Positions 48,739 to 58,615 are shown, counted from the stretch's first letter. The stretch: DNA of 64,000 nt from Jeotgalicoccus coquinae (GCF_014207425.1 NZ_JACHFF010000001.1:888026-952025), one strand, 5' to 3'. Notes: a model not told the origin generated them from the letters alone. Numbers and translations: made by a program.

Positions 48739-49890
48739 TTAGTAGTTATTTAACAATGCTTCGTAATAATCCGCCACTTTAACCAGCACGCGCTCATCAA
48801 AGTTAAATGTATCTGTATGAAGGCTCGATGTATAACCTTTTTCAAGGCTGCGCGATCCCGCGAAGACAAAATACGTTTTTGCGATGCTGCTGTAAAAGCT
48901 GAAATCTTCTCCGAACAGGTAGGGTTTATCTTTTTCTATACCCCTTAATCCGGCTCCGGTAATCGAAGTTTCAACAGTTTCTCTTAATTCGTCGTCATTC
49001 TTCACTGCCGGGTAGCCTTCAGTGTAGTAGAGCTCAACGGATGCACCGTACAGCAGTTCAGCAGCTTCTTTTATTTTTGTCAGCTGTGATTTAATGACCG
49101 CAAGATCCGATGCTTCATATGTGCGTATCGTCCCGCTCAGACCGGCATTCGCCGGTACTGTATTGACGGCTTCGCCGCTCTGTATTTTACCCATATGAAT
49201 AATATTGCGGTTCAAACCGTCGAGATGAAACTGCTGGATGCTCCCGACTTCAGAGGCGATTTTTAAAATCGTCTCGAGTGCTGAGACACCCTGATGTTTC
49301 TGGGCAACGTGTGCGCTTGCACCTTTTACTGTAAAGTGATATTCCGTAGCGCTTGCCGTCAGTTCTCCGTCCCTGTATAACACGAGACCTTCATCTTCAT
49401 CGGGCATTAAATGTACACCGAAAACCGCATCGAATGCCGGACGGTTATCCCACGCATTGAGTAGTAAATTTGCACCGGCATTTGCTTCTTCAGACGGTTG
49501 GAATATAAACACGCAGTTGTGTTTTAATTTCCCTTCATCAGACAGAGTTTTTGCACGTTTTACAAATAAAAGAAGGGCAGTGGTATGCCCGTCGTGTCCG
49601 CATGCGTGCATTACATTATCCACGCTGCTTTTATATTCCACGTCATTCTGTTCATGTACCGGCAGTGCATCGATATCGGCCCTGAAACCGAGTGTCGTTT
49701 CGCTGTTTCCATTCAATACAGCAATGACGCCTGTACTGAGCACCTGATAATATGAAACGCCGATATCTTCGAGCACAGAAATGATATATTCAGTCGTTTT
49801 ATGTTCTACAAGGCTTAATTCCGGGTGCTGGTGCAGGTATCTCCGGTGTTCAGTAACGAACTTAAGCTCATCAGTATAAATGTCAGACAT
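48739..49890 (-). CDS. dapL: N-acetyldiaminopimelate deacetylase (M20D amidohydrolase)
   Basis: A 383-residue M20D metallo-amidohydrolase with HRYLHQHPELS-like opening (EHRRYLHQHPELSLVEHKT), MHACGHDGHT metal site, PSEEANAGA, and the C-terminal LFGEDFSFYS. In the acetylase branch of lysine synthesis it releases acetate from N-acetyl-LL-DAP. It shares a TAATG junction with dapH. Confidence 0.92.
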   Translation of the reverse strand: MSDIYTDELKFVTEHRRYLHQHPELSLVEHKTTEYIISVLEDIGVSYYQVLSTGVIAVLNGNSETTLGFRADIDALPVHEQNDVEYKSSVDNVMHACGHDGHTTALLLFVKRAKTLSDEGKLKHNCVFIFQPSEEANAGANLLLNAWDNRPAFDAVFGVHLMPDEDEGLVLYRDGELTASATEYHFTVKGASAHVAQKHQGVSALETILKIASEVGSIQQFHLDGLNRNIIHMGKIQSGEAVNTVPANAGLSGTIRTYEASDLAVIKSQLTKIKEAAELLYGASVELYYTEGYPAVKNDDELRETVETSITGAGLRGIEKDKPYLFGEDFSFYSSIAKTYFVFAGSRSLEKGYTSSLHTDTFNFDERVLVKVADYYEALLNNY

Positions 49891-50606
49891 TAGTCATTCA
49901 GCTTTCTGAGCGCCTGAACGATTTCTTTTTTAGAGCCTGTTACTTCGCTTGCCTGTTTAATGACACGTGCCGGAGTACCTGCAACAACACTGCCTGCCGG
50001 AACGTCCTCAGTTACGATTGCACCTGCTGCGACAATTGCACCTTTACCGACAGTGACGCCTTCTAAAATTACAGCATTCGCACCGATTAATACATCATCT
50101 TCAATCATTACAGGGGATGCACTTGGCGGTTCGATTACACCTGCTAATACTGCACCGGCACCGACGTGAACGTTTTTACCGGTCGTTGCACGGCCGCCGA
50201 GCACTGCGTTCATATCGATCATCGTGCCTTCGCCGACGATTGCACCGATATTAATTGACGCGCCCATCATTACAACCGCGCCGTCACCGATAACCGCATG
50301 TTCACGGATGAATGCACCCGGTTCGATACGTGCTTTCGTATTCGTTAAGTCCATTAAAGGAATAGCCGAGTTGCGGCGGTCCTGTTCGATGACGATGTCC
50401 GTCACTTTATCTTCTATAGAAGGATAAAATTTCTGCCAGTCACGCGCATCTGCGAATACCGTTTTAGAATTATCTGTACCGAATACTTTAAATGACCCGT
50501 CGAATTCGACACCTTCAAAGTTTCCGTTAATATAAATTTTAAGCGGTGTTGCTTTCTCCGCGTCTGAAATGTACTGAATGATCTCTTCTGCTGTAAATTT
50601 TTCCAT
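49890..50606 (-). CDS. dapH: Tetrahydrodipicolinate N-acetyltransferase (DapH/DapD)
   Basis: A 238-residue left-handed beta-helix acyltransferase. The N-terminal DapH domain (about 1-80) is followed by hexapeptide repeats ([53 protein letters not shown]) and a GTPARVIK end. It acetylates tetrahydrodipicolinate, so this organism uses the acetyl branch. Confidence 0.95.
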   Translation of the reverse strand: MEKFTAEEIIQYISDAEKATPLKIYINGNFEGVEFDGSFKVFGTDNSKTVFADARDWQKFYPSIEDKVTDIVIEQDRRNSAIPLMDLTNTKARIEPGAFIREHAVIGDGAVVMMGASINIGAIVGEGTMIDMNAVLGGRATTGKNVHVGAGAVLAGVIEPPSASPVMIEDDVLIGANAVILEGVTVGKGAIVAAGAIVTEDVPAGSVVAGTPARVIKQASEVTGSKKEIVQALRKLND

Positions 50607-50620
50607 TGTGTAAAAGCTCC

Positions 50621-51334
50621 TTAGAATATGTTGTTATAGTCGTAAAATCCGTTTCCTTTGTTTATAAGACTTTCTGCTGCTTTAATTGCGCCGTTTGCAA
50701 ATATATCTTTTGACTGTGCAATATGCTTCAATTCAATGACTTCATCGAGTCCGGCAAAAATCGCTTCGTGTTCGCCGACAATCGTACCGCCGCGTATCGC
50801 GCTGACACCGATTTCGTCAGTTGAGCGCTGGTGATTCGCCTTGGAACGATCGTAGACCGGATAGCTGCCGTCGCGTGATTCGAGTGCTGTATCAAGGAGT
50901 TTAACGAGCGTGCCGCTCGGTGCATCAACTTTTCTGTTATGATGGCGCTCAACGAGCTCCAGATCATAATCAGCGAGCTGGTTCAGTGCCTCTTTAAGCA
51001 GGTTATTTAACACGTGCACACCGTAACTCATATTGGCACTGAAAAATACCGGTGCTGATTCAGCACGTTCATTCAGCTTCGTAACGATTTCATCTTTCTG
51101 TCCTGTCGTTGCGACAACGAGCGGGGTTTTAAAATTCTGTTCAATTATTGGCAGAATGCGTTCGGGATTGGAGAAATCAATCGCGACGTCTGCATTGGCA
51201 TCATCGATATTATCAAAAGCGGGGTAGTCAGTCTCACCGGATGAAATCACACCTGCGATTTCATGTCCGGCTTCAGTTGCGAGACGTGCAACGATTTTAT
51301 TCATCGTCCCGTAGCCGATTAAGAGTATTCTCAT
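50621..51334 (-). CDS. dapB: 4-hydroxy-tetrahydrodipicolinate reductase
   Basis: A 237-residue NAD(P)H enzyme with an N-terminal Rossmann loop ([14 protein letters not shown]), [11 protein letters not shown] and the active-site block [15 protein letters not shown]. It follows dapA by a 4-bp overlap. It is shorter than the E. coli enzyme but normal for Staphylococcaceae. Confidence 0.95.
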   Translation of the reverse strand: MRILLIGYGTMNKIVARLATEAGHEIAGVISSGETDYPAFDNIDDANADVAIDFSNPERILPIIEQNFKTPLVVATTGQKDEIVTKLNERAESAPVFFSANMSYGVHVLNNLLKEALNQLADYDLELVERHHNRKVDAPSGTLVKLLDTALESRDGSYPVYDRSKANHQRSTDEIGVSAIRGGTIVGEHEAIFAGLDEVIELKHIAQSKDIFANGAIKAAESLINKGNGFYDYNNIF

Positions 51335-52218
51335 ACTCTCACGCCTTTTTTAAATTCGTTAAACGTATCGACAATGGTCTGTCTTGTATTTTCTTCCAGT
51401 GGTAAAAGTGGCAGTCGCAATTCATAATCACCATACCCGAGTTCAGCTGTTAATGCTTTGACCGGGATTGGATTCACATCAATCTGCACTGCATTAATTA
51501 CAGGCATTAATGATGCGAAACGCTGTCTTCCGTCCGCGTCTCCTGCTTTAAGTTTTTCGTATACTTCCTGCATTTCACCCGGGATGACGTTGCCGACTAC
51601 TGAAATTAAACCTTTGCCGCCAAGTGCAGTAAAGTCAGTTAAGTTGTCGTCGTTGCCGCTGTAAAGAGAAAAATCAGAATCAACAAGGTTTAAAACATTA
51701 ATTGTATAGTTTAAATCGCCCACTGCATCTTTCAGTGCCACGATATTTTTATGACGGCTTAACTCCAACACCGTTTCAGGATCAATCGACATCCCGGTAC
51801 GTCCCGGTACATTGTATAAAATAACCGGAATATTAATACTGTCGGCAATCGCTGTAAAGTGGGCGATTAAACCGCGCTGGTTACTCTTGTTGTAGTAGGG
51901 TGTAATCAGCATCACACCGTCAGCACCTGTGTCTTCGGCAAAGACTGACAGGTCTATCGACTGCTGCGTTGAATTTGTACCGGTCCCTGCAATGACAGGC
52001 ACACGGCCTGCTGCAGTTTCCACACCGACGCGGAGGAGTTCTTTAATTTCATCTGCGGATAAAGTAGGGGACTCCCCGGTTGTGCCGTTCACAATAATAC
52101 TCTGTACATTGTTTTCAATAAGATACTCGATATGGCTTCTGAACGCATCGTAGTCAACTCTATTATTTCTAAACGGGGTGGTCATCGCCACACCGACACC
52201 TTCAAAAATCGGACTCAT
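51331..52218 (-). CDS. dapA: 4-hydroxy-tetrahydrodipicolinate synthase
   Basis: A 295-residue (beta/alpha)8 aldolase condensing pyruvate with aspartate semialdehyde. NGTTGESPTLS, YNVPGRTGMSI (Tyr), and IVALKDAVGD with the Schiff-base lysine are present. AAGGAGCG precedes the ATG. This is the branch point committed to lysine/DAP. Confidence 0.96.
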   Translation of the reverse strand: MSPIFEGVGVAMTTPFRNNRVDYDAFRSHIEYLIENNVQSIIVNGTTGESPTLSADEIKELLRVGVETAAGRVPVIAGTGTNSTQQSIDLSVFAEDTGADGVMLITPYYNKSNQRGLIAHFTAIADSINIPVILYNVPGRTGMSIDPETVLELSRHKNIVALKDAVGDLNYTINVLNLVDSDFSLYSGNDDNLTDFTALGGKGLISVVGNVIPGEMQEVYEKLKAGDADGRQRFASLMPVINAVQIDVNPIPVKALTAELGYGDYELRLPLLPLEENTRQTIVDTFNEFKKGVRV

Positions 52219-52231
52219 AATATCTCGCTCC

Positions 52232-53209
52232 TTATTTGTTTTCTATTAATGATTTTAAAATCTGCACTGTATTCTGCGCTGCGCCTTTAAGAATGTTATC
52301 ACCGACACACCATACGTGGAATGTATTTGCCATCGTAGGATCTTTGCGGATACGGCCGACGTAAATTTCGTTCTCGTTTGTCGCTTCAAATGGAGTTGGA
52401 TAAACACCTTCAGCCGGGTTATCCATTAAGACGATGTGCGGGATGTTCTTAAACGTATCCCGGACTTCTTCTTCAGAAGCTTCTTTATCCAGCGTGACGT
52501 TGATCTGTACGCTGTGGCTTGAAATAACCGGAACTCTGACGCATGTCGCAGTGACATTTATTGAATCGTCTCCGAGAATTTTCTTTGTCTCGTCGATCAT
52601 TTTGACTTCTTCTTTCGTATATCCGTTGTCTAAAAATACATCGATCTGCGGGATGACGTTGTTGTATATCGGCTTCGGATACGTCGTTGGTTCAGCACCT
52701 TTTGCACCTTCCTCAAGATCCCTGATGCCGCCTGCGCCTGAACCTGATACCGACTGATACGTTGTATAATTTACGCGTTTCACACCGAATGCGTCATATA
52801 ACGGTTTTAACGCGATGACCGACTGAATCGTCGAACAGTTCGGGTTGGCGATAATTTTACGGTTTAACGTTGGTGTGTTAATTTCCGGAACAATTAAATC
52901 AATATCATCGTGCATTCTCCAGAAACTTGAATTGTCGATAACAATCGACCCTGCTTCTTCAAAGAGCGGGGCGAACTTTTCACTCGTCGAACCGCCGGCA
53001 CTCATAATCACATAATCAAAATCATCTTTCGTTCTGTCTTCGGTTAATTCCTGTACAGTAAAGACTTCACCGTTTACTTCAAGTTCTGAACCGCTTGAGC
53101 GTTTAGAAGAGAAGAGTACCAGTTCGTTGTAGGGAATCTTATACTGTTCCACCATTTCCAGCATTTTCGTACCGACGACACCTGTTGCACCGACAATTGC
53201 GAGTTTCAT
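52232..53209 (-). CDS. asd: Aspartate-semialdehyde dehydrogenase
   Basis: A 325-residue NADPH enzyme with the N-terminal VGATGVVGTKMLEM loop, the catalytic cysteine in NPNCSTIQ (about residue 126) and the His of SSHSVQINV. It is the first gene of the operon behind the lysine riboswitch. In S. aureus lysC (aspartokinase) precedes asd; here it is absent and must lie elsewhere. Confidence 0.96.
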   Translation of the reverse strand: MKLAIVGATGVVGTKMLEMVEQYKIPYNELVLFSSKRSSGSELEVNGEVFTVQELTEDRTKDDFDYVIMSAGGSTSEKFAPLFEEAGSIVIDNSSFWRMHDDIDLIVPEINTPTLNRKIIANPNCSTIQSVIALKPLYDAFGVKRVNYTTYQSVSGSGAGGIRDLEEGAKGAEPTTYPKPIYNNVIPQIDVFLDNGYTKEEVKMIDETKKILGDDSINVTATCVRVPVISSHSVQINVTLDKEASEEEVRDTFKNIPHIVLMDNPAEGVYPTPFEATNENEIYVGRIRKDPTMANTFHVWCVGDNILKGAAQNTVQILKSLIENK

Positions 53210-53261
53210 AAAATACAGCCTCCTAGAAGTTTGTCTGAATAGTTAGTATTATACGTATAAA

Positions 53262-53296
53262 TAAAAAAACAAGCCCGGGTACCGGACTTGTTTTAA
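53262..53296 (-). terminator. Riboswitch-controlled terminator upstream of asd
   Basis: On the minus strand AACAAG-x-CCGG, loop, CCGG-x-CTTGTT is followed by U7. It lies between the L-box aptamer and the asd ribosome site, the position of a lysine-induced terminator. Confidence 0.9.
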
Positions 53297-53305
53297 ATTT
53301 ATATA

Positions 53306-53499
53306 CAAGCGATGCCCTCCATTATTTTTTCAAATAATGACAAATCCATAGCTCTTAACCACTAGATCCAACAGCCGGTGTCTGCGTACCACTGACCATT
53401 TCGGCATCTCACCCTTTCGTTATATACACTTTGCAGAAGTTAAGTATATAAGTACTGTTGATTGATGCGCCTCATCCGTACTATTCAGTTTTGATGTTG
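53306..53499 (-). promoter_or_regulatory. Lysine riboswitch (L box)
   Basis: Read on the minus strand, the leader contains the conserved L-box blocks: GATGAGGCGCATCAATCAA near the 5' end, GGGTGAGATGCCGAAA, CACCGGCTGTTGGATCTAG, and AGGGCATCGCTTG closing the P1 stem with the 5' block. Together with the downstream terminator this predicts that lysine binding stops transcription of asd-dapA-dapB-dapH-dapL-alr2-lysA. Confidence 0.92.
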
Positions 53500-53505
53500 A
53501 TTGTC

Positions 53506-53534
53506 ATTATACATAACAAAGTATTCGAAGTAAA
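53506..53534 (-). promoter_or_regulatory. Promoter of the lysine operon
   Basis: On the minus strand TTTACT (53529-53534) and TATAAT (53506-53511) are 17 bp apart, placing the start at about 53499, at the 5' edge of the L box and just after the ABC-F stop codon. Confidence 0.75.
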
Positions 53535-53544
53535 CAGATAATTC

Positions 53545-55146
53545 CTATTTCTTTATAATACCTTTTTCAATAAGGTAATCTTCATAGCCGATTTCCTTCA
53601 CAAGTGCTTTGTTGTCGCTTAAATCAAGCACTGCGTTTGAAATTGTATTGATGAATTCAAGGTCATGTGAAGTGAAGATAATTGAACCTTTGAATTTTTT
53701 CAATCCGTCGTTGACTGCAGTAATACTCTCTAAGTCAAGGTGGTTGGTCGGCTCATCCATTAACAGAACGTTTGCCTGAGACAGCATCATTTTGCTGAGC
53801 ATGGCGCGGACTTTCTCTCCACCTGACAGTACGCTCGCTTTTTTCTTCGCTTCTTCACCGCTGAACAGCATTCTGCCGAGGAAACCTCTGAGGAAGGTTT
53901 CAGTCTGTTCTTCAGGCGGAGCATACTGGCGCAGCCATTCAACAAGGCTTAAGTTAACACCTTCAAAGAACTCCGAGTTATCTTTCGGGAAGTAGCTCTG
54001 TGAAGTCGTCACACCCCAGTTAACCTGACCTGAGTCCGGAGTCACTTCTCCTGCAAGAATGCGGAGGAGGGTAGTGCGCTGCAGTTCAGAACCGCCTGTC
54101 AGAATTACTTTATCATTTGGAGATAATGTAAATGAAATGTTATCAAGTACAGTTTCACCGTCAATTGTATGAGTAAGATCTCTTACTGTAATGAGTTCGT
54201 TACCGATTTCTCTTTCAGCTGTGAAGCCGACGAAAGGATAACGGCGTGAAGATGGTTTGATATCTTCGAGTTCGATTTTCTCGAGCATTTTCTTACGGCT
54301 TGTTGCCTGTTTTGATTTCGAAGCGTTGGCACTGAAACGTGCAACGAAATCTTTAAGCTCTTTAATCTTTTCTTCTTTTTTCTTATTCTGGTCCTGAGAC
54401 ATCTGTAATGCCATCTGGCTCGACTGGTACCAGAAGTCGTAGTTTCCGACATAAACCTGGATTTTACCGAAGTCCAGGTCCGCAATATGCGTACATACGT
54501 TGTTCAGGAAGTGTCTGTCGTGTGAAACGACGATTACAGTGTTTTCAAAGTTAATCAGGAATTCTTCAAGCCACTGCACCGCTTCAATATCGAGACCGTT
54601 AGTCGGCTCATCCAGAAGCAGTACGTCAGGGTTACCGAACAGGCTTTGTGCAAGCAATACTTTTACTTTCGCCGTGTTATCGATTTCGCCCATTGTTTTA
54701 TCGACTAAGTCGTGTGTCACGCCAAGACCGTGAAGTAATGTTTCAGCGTCACTTTCAGCAGTCCAGCCGCCCATTTCGCCGTATTCACCTTCAAGCTCTG
54801 CCGCTCTGATGCCGTCTTCGTCCGAGAAGTCGGGCTTCATGTAGATTTCGTTTTTCTCGTTCATAATAGACCATAATTTTTCGTGACCCATTAATACAAC
54901 GTCAAGAACGCGCGCATCTTCGTAACCGAAGTGATCCTGCCGCAGGAACGCCATGCGCTCGTCGTCTCCCAGCGTTACGTGGCCATCCGAGTCGATTTCA
55001 CCTGTCAGCACTTTAAGGAAAGTTGACTTCCCGGCACCGTTCGCACCGATTAAACCGTAACAGTTCCCCGGTGTGAATTTAATATTTACATCTTCAAATA
55101 ATTTTCTGTCTCCAAATCGCAGACTCACGTTGCTTACTTGCAGCAT
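53545..55146 (-). CDS. ykpA: ABC-F family ATPase (YkpA/YbiT type)
   Basis: A 533-residue soluble protein with two ABC domains and no membrane segment. NBD1 has GANGAGKST (about 37-45) and LLLDEPTNGLD. A charged linker (about 250-300) follows. NBD2 has VLSGGEKVRA and LLMDEPTNHLD, but its Walker A reads TGGSELQRTT, lacking the normal GKS/T lysine. ABC-F proteins act on ribosomes as translation factors or give antibiotic resistance; this subtype is probably housekeeping. ATG 55146 is preferred to 55152 because GGAG nearly touches the latter. Confidence 0.9.
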   Translation of the reverse strand: MLQVSNVSLRFGDRKLFEDVNIKFTPGNCYGLIGANGAGKSTFLKVLTGEIDSDGHVTLGDDERMAFLRQDHFGYEDARVLDVVLMGHEKLWSIMNEKNEIYMKPDFSDEDGIRAAELEGEYGEMGGWTAESDAETLLHGLGVTHDLVDKTMGEIDNTAKVKVLLAQSLFGNPDVLLLDEPTNGLDIEAVQWLEEFLINFENTVIVVSHDRHFLNNVCTHIADLDFGKIQVYVGNYDFWYQSSQMALQMSQDQNKKKEEKIKELKDFVARFSANASKSKQATSRKKMLEKIELEDIKPSSRRYPFVGFTAEREIGNELITVRDLTHTIDGETVLDNISFTLSPNDKVILTGGSELQRTTLLRILAGEVTPDSGQVNWGVTTSQSYFPKDNSEFFEGVNLSLVEWLRQYAPPEEQTETFLRGFLGRMLFSGEEAKKKASVLSGGEKVRAMLSKMMLSQANVLLMDEPTNHLDLESITAVNDGLKKFKGSIIFTSHDLEFINTISNAVLDLSDNKALVKEIGYEDYLIEKGIIKK

Positions 55147-55336
55147 GTGCATTCTCCTTTATATTAAAACTTATACGTTTTTTTAGTTTACATTCATAAG
55201 CGATAATACCATAATTATGGTATGATTTATACACAAGTATGTTCATCCGTATGCTTACTATTAAAAAACCACAATATTAAACATTAACTGATATATGAAT
55301 AATACACAATAGAAACAATATAAATGAGGAGTCTAT

Positions 55337-56209
55337 ATGACAAAACTTTCAGGTACTACACAATTTTTAAAAGTAATTAAAAAAGAAGGATCGACTTACA
55401 CGCTCGTTTCAGAAGACGAAAAGTATATCCGCATGAACGCATCGGAAATTGAAGGGGATAAAGAATACGACATCGATGATGAAATTCTTGTCTTTATTTA
55501 TCCTAACCGTTCGGGCGAATTATTCGCGACACCGAAACTGCCGAGCATTACTGCAGATAAATTCGGCTACGCTGAAGTCAGTGAAGTCAACCGTGACGGT
55601 GCATACCTCAATATCGGTTCACCGCGTGAAATTCTGATTCCATGGATCGATCTGCCGCGCCTTAAAGAAGTTTGGCCGCAGGTCGGCGACAAAGTCTACG
55701 CAACAATCCGTGTTGAAGCAGATGACCAGATGTTCGGACGCTTAATTAACGAAACGGAAATGGATGAGAAATTCCAGCCGCTGAAAAAAGAAGACTACGA
55801 AACACTCGGCAACAAATGGCTTAAAGGCCGCCCGTACCGTTTACTGCGTGTCGGGACGTTTATCATCTCGGATGAAGGATACAAAGTATTCGTCCACGAA
55901 ACAGAACGTGAACAGGAACCCCGTCTCGGCCAGGAAGTTAACTTCCGCGTAATCGGCATTAACGACAAGGGCGAAGTGAACGCATCGTTTTTAGAAAAAG
56001 CATACAAACGTTTAGGTACAGACGGTGAACGCATCGTAGAATACATGCAGATGCACGGCGACATGATGGACTTCACCGACAAGAGTTCACCGGAAGATAT
56101 CAAAGCAGCATTCAACCTTTCAAAAGGCCAGTTCAAGCGCGCACTAGGCGGACTGCTTAAAGAAGGCAAAATCGAATTCGATAACGGCGCCACTTATTTA
56201 AAGAAATAA
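55337..56209 (+). CDS. cvfB: S1-domain RNA-binding protein CvfB (YitL)
   Basis: A 290-residue protein with S1-like OB folds in the N-terminal and central parts (FGYAEVSEVNRDGAYLNIGS; DKVYATIRVEADDQMFGRL) and a C-terminal winged helix (AAFNLSKGQFKRALGGLLKEGKI). This is the CvfB/YitL layout; S. aureus CvfB binds RNA and affects virulence-gene expression. TGAGGAG precedes the ATG. Confidence 0.94.
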   Translation: MTKLSGTTQFLKVIKKEGSTYTLVSEDEKYIRMNASEIEGDKEYDIDDEILVFIYPNRSGELFATPKLPSITADKFGYAEVSEVNRDGAYLNIGSPREILIPWIDLPRLKEVWPQVGDKVYATIRVEADDQMFGRLINETEMDEKFQPLKKEDYETLGNKWLKGRPYRLLRVGTFIISDEGYKVFVHETEREQEPRLGQEVNFRVIGINDKGEVNASFLEKAYKRLGTDGERIVEYMQMHGDMMDFTDKSSPEDIKAAFNLSKGQFKRALGGLLKEGKIEFDNGATYLKK

Positions 56210-56225
56210 TATATTAATATGATGA

Positions 56226-56257
56226 AGGCGGGACCCTGAGGGGTTCCGCTTTTTTTG
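56226..56257 (+). terminator. cvfB terminator
   Basis: GCGGGACCC (56228-56236) pairs with GGGTTCCGC (56241-56249) and T7 follows. Confidence 0.92.
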
Positions 56258-56284
56258 GTTTGGGGGTGCTGCTGTGTGCTGTGT

Positions 56285-56604
56285 GACTATGAGGCGCGCT
56301 CATTGTTACGCTGGAAGTCTATCATGACTATGAGGCGCGCTCATTGTTACGCTGGAAGTCTATCATGACTATGAGGCGCGTTCATTGTTACGCTGGAAGT
56401 CTATCGTGACTATGAGAGGCGTTCATTGTTACGCTGGAAGTTTATCGTGACTATGAGAGGCGTTCATTGTTACGCTGGGGGTCTATCGTGACTATGAGGA
56501 GCGCTCATTGTTACGCTGGAAGTTTATCGTGACTATGAGGCGCGTTCATTGTTACGCTGGAAGTTTATCGTGACTATGAGGCGCGTTCATTGTTACGCTG
56601 GACT
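56285..56604. repeat. 41-bp tandem repeat array between cvfB and pepF
   Basis: Eight units start at 56285, 56326, 56367, 56408, 56449, 56490, 56531 and 56572, the last truncated near 56604. Each reads GACTATGAGgcgcgCTCATTG.. TTACGCTGGAAGTCTATC.. with the core ATGAG-N5-CTCAT, a 5-bp hairpin stem that survives substitutions (CTCAT to TTCAT keeps a G-U pair). The sequence is unrelated to the 44-46 kb arrays, although the period is the same. There is no ribosome site or gene-like ORF. Confidence 0.93.
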
Positions 56605-56625
56605 GCCTCAAGACTGTTTCCAGCA

Positions 56626-56661
56626 CAAAAAAACTGAAAGGGCACCCAAGCCCCTCCAGTT
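56626..56661 (-). terminator. pepF terminator
   Basis: AACTG..GGGC (56632-56643) pairs with GCCC..CAGTT (to 56661); the minus-strand transcript ends in a U-run (A-run 56626-56633). Confidence 0.88.
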
Positions 56662-56675
56662 TCATCATCAAAATC

Positions 56676-58481
56676 TTATCCTTCTATTTCTTCAGTCAGC
56701 TGCTCAAGTTCATCCACAAGCTCACCGATATATTTTATCGTGTTTTTCAGCGGTGCATCTGTCGTAATATCGATGCCTGCCATCTTCGCTAAATCAACCG
56801 GCGTTTCTTTACCGCCTGTTTTCAGCACTTCAAGCCATTCGTCGACTGCCGGCTGGCCTTCGTTCAGAATACGCTGTGACATTTCCGTCGCAATCGTTAA
56901 TCCTGCAGAGTACGTATACGGATAAAGTCCCATGTAGTAGTGGGGCTGTCTCATCCATGTCAGTTCCGCGCCTTCTGTAATCTCGACGTCGTCACCCCAG
57001 AATTTCTCAATCACTCCGCGTTTAATTTCATTCAGTGATTCCGCAGTAACTGTTTCGTAGTTATCGACACGATTGTACACTTCACGCTGATATGCTGCCT
57101 CAAGCAGGTGAGTCACAAAGTTGTGGTAGTACGTACGAGAAATGATCGAGCTGATTACCCAGCGCTTGAATTTCGGATCTTCGGAATTCTTAAGCAGGTG
57201 ATTAGCCATCAGCATTTCGTTCATCGTACTCGGCGCTTCGATAAAGTACATCGACGGGCGCGTATCAAAAATATTCTGCGCACGGTTGGCATTGTAGAAG
57301 TGTCCTGCGTGACCAAGTTCATGAGCAAGAACAAAAACTTCTTCCATTAAAGAAGACCACGAGATGAGAATAAACGGATGTGAACCGTAAGGGCTTGAAC
57401 AGAATGCACCTGTTGATTTACCTTTGTTGATAACGAAGTCAATCCAGCGTTCATCATATGCACGGTTAATCATGTCAGTATAATCTTCACCCATAATGCC
57501 TAAAGCATCCAGAATATATTTGCGTGATTCTTCCACACTGATTTCCGGCTCACTCGCAGGGTCCAATGGAATCTTCAGATCTTCGTAGCGCATTTTATCG
57601 AGTCCATGAACTTTCTGCAGAAGTTTCGCATAACGTCTCATGTGAGGCGCAAGTTCTTCAGTAATTACGTCAATCTGACGGTCGTATAACCCGCGGTCAA
57701 CTTTCTGTCTGTGGAGCAGATAGTCGATGACCGAATCGTAACCGCGGAGGTCAGCTTCAGCTTTCTCCTGTTTTAAATGAATATCGTAAGTGCCCGCAGT
57801 TGTGTGCTGGTACTGGCGGAGCGATTCTGAGAATTTTTTGAACGCCGCACGGCGGACTTCCTTGTCCGGGTTGGACTCTAATCCGCCTTCAAAAGCTAAG
57901 TATGATAAAGAATACTCCTCGCCGTTTGCGGTAAACGTACCGAAATCGATATCGAGTAACTTGGTTTTCTGGTATAAATCGTACGCCCCGCTGAACACAG
58001 AAGAGAATGAAGCAAGTGCTTTTTCCACATTCTGATCGAGCTGATAAGGTTTGTCGCGGAGCATATCTTCGATATACCCTGTATATTCTTCTTTCTCTTT
58101 TGCAATATCCTGTAAGAAAGATTCATCTTTCGCTAATAATTCACTTTGTAAAAAGCTTGTTTTCGAACTTAAAGCAGTGCCTGCATTACCGACAAGTGCA
58201 CCAAGTTTCTGTGCAGCCTGATCCCCGCGGTCGCCCGACAGACGTAGGTTCGAGTATGTACCGATTAAAACAAACTGTTCCAAAATTTCACGGTAGCTGT
58301 CGATTGCTTTAACAGCAGTGCCGACATCCTCAAGTCTGCCTTCGAATTCCGATTCAAAAGAATCGATTTTCTGTTTAACAGAATCAATCGCTGCCTCACA
58401 GGATTTATCATCCTTGAATAAAGGATCGAGATCCCATGTGTAATTAACATCGACATCCTGTCTGTTTTGTAACTCTGACAT
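56676..58481 (-). CDS. pepF: Oligoendopeptidase F (M3B metallopeptidase)
   Basis: A 601-residue cytoplasmic zinc peptidase that degrades peptides. The zinc motif HELGH is at about residue 388 (VLAHELGHAGHF), followed by the downstream Glu in EAPSTMNEMLMANHLL. The N-terminal helical domain covers about residues 1-200. The start ATG 58481 lies behind GGGAGATGAT; the open frame extends upstream into a stretch with no ribosome site. Confidence 0.94.
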   Translation of the reverse strand: MSELQNRQDVDVNYTWDLDPLFKDDKSCEAAIDSVKQKIDSFESEFEGRLEDVGTAVKAIDSYREILEQFVLIGTYSNLRLSGDRGDQAAQKLGALVGNAGTALSSKTSFLQSELLAKDESFLQDIAKEKEEYTGYIEDMLRDKPYQLDQNVEKALASFSSVFSGAYDLYQKTKLLDIDFGTFTANGEEYSLSYLAFEGGLESNPDKEVRRAAFKKFSESLRQYQHTTAGTYDIHLKQEKAEADLRGYDSVIDYLLHRQKVDRGLYDRQIDVITEELAPHMRRYAKLLQKVHGLDKMRYEDLKIPLDPASEPEISVEESRKYILDALGIMGEDYTDMINRAYDERWIDFVINKGKSTGAFCSSPYGSHPFILISWSSLMEEVFVLAHELGHAGHFYNANRAQNIFDTRPSMYFIEAPSTMNEMLMANHLLKNSEDPKFKRWVISSIISRTYYHNFVTHLLEAAYQREVYNRVDNYETVTAESLNEIKRGVIEKFWGDDVEITEGAELTWMRQPHYYMGLYPYTYSAGLTIATEMSQRILNEGQPAVDEWLEVLKTGGKETPVDLAKMAGIDITTDAPLKNTIKYIGELVDELEQLTEEIEG

Positions 58482-58615
58482 TAAATCATCTCCCTGGTTT
58501 TTTATCCCTTTGTTACACAGCTTATTATACATAAAATTTTGAATATTGTATATTCTGAGCCGGGCATGTATGAAGTGCCGGAAATGGGGTAATAATTTAA
58601 AAAGAGGTGAGGAAT

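Noticed and set aside
56549..56767. Plus-strand ORF of 72 codons from the 56-kb array into pepF
   Set aside because: Overlaps the array and the antisense strand of pepF; no ribosome site.
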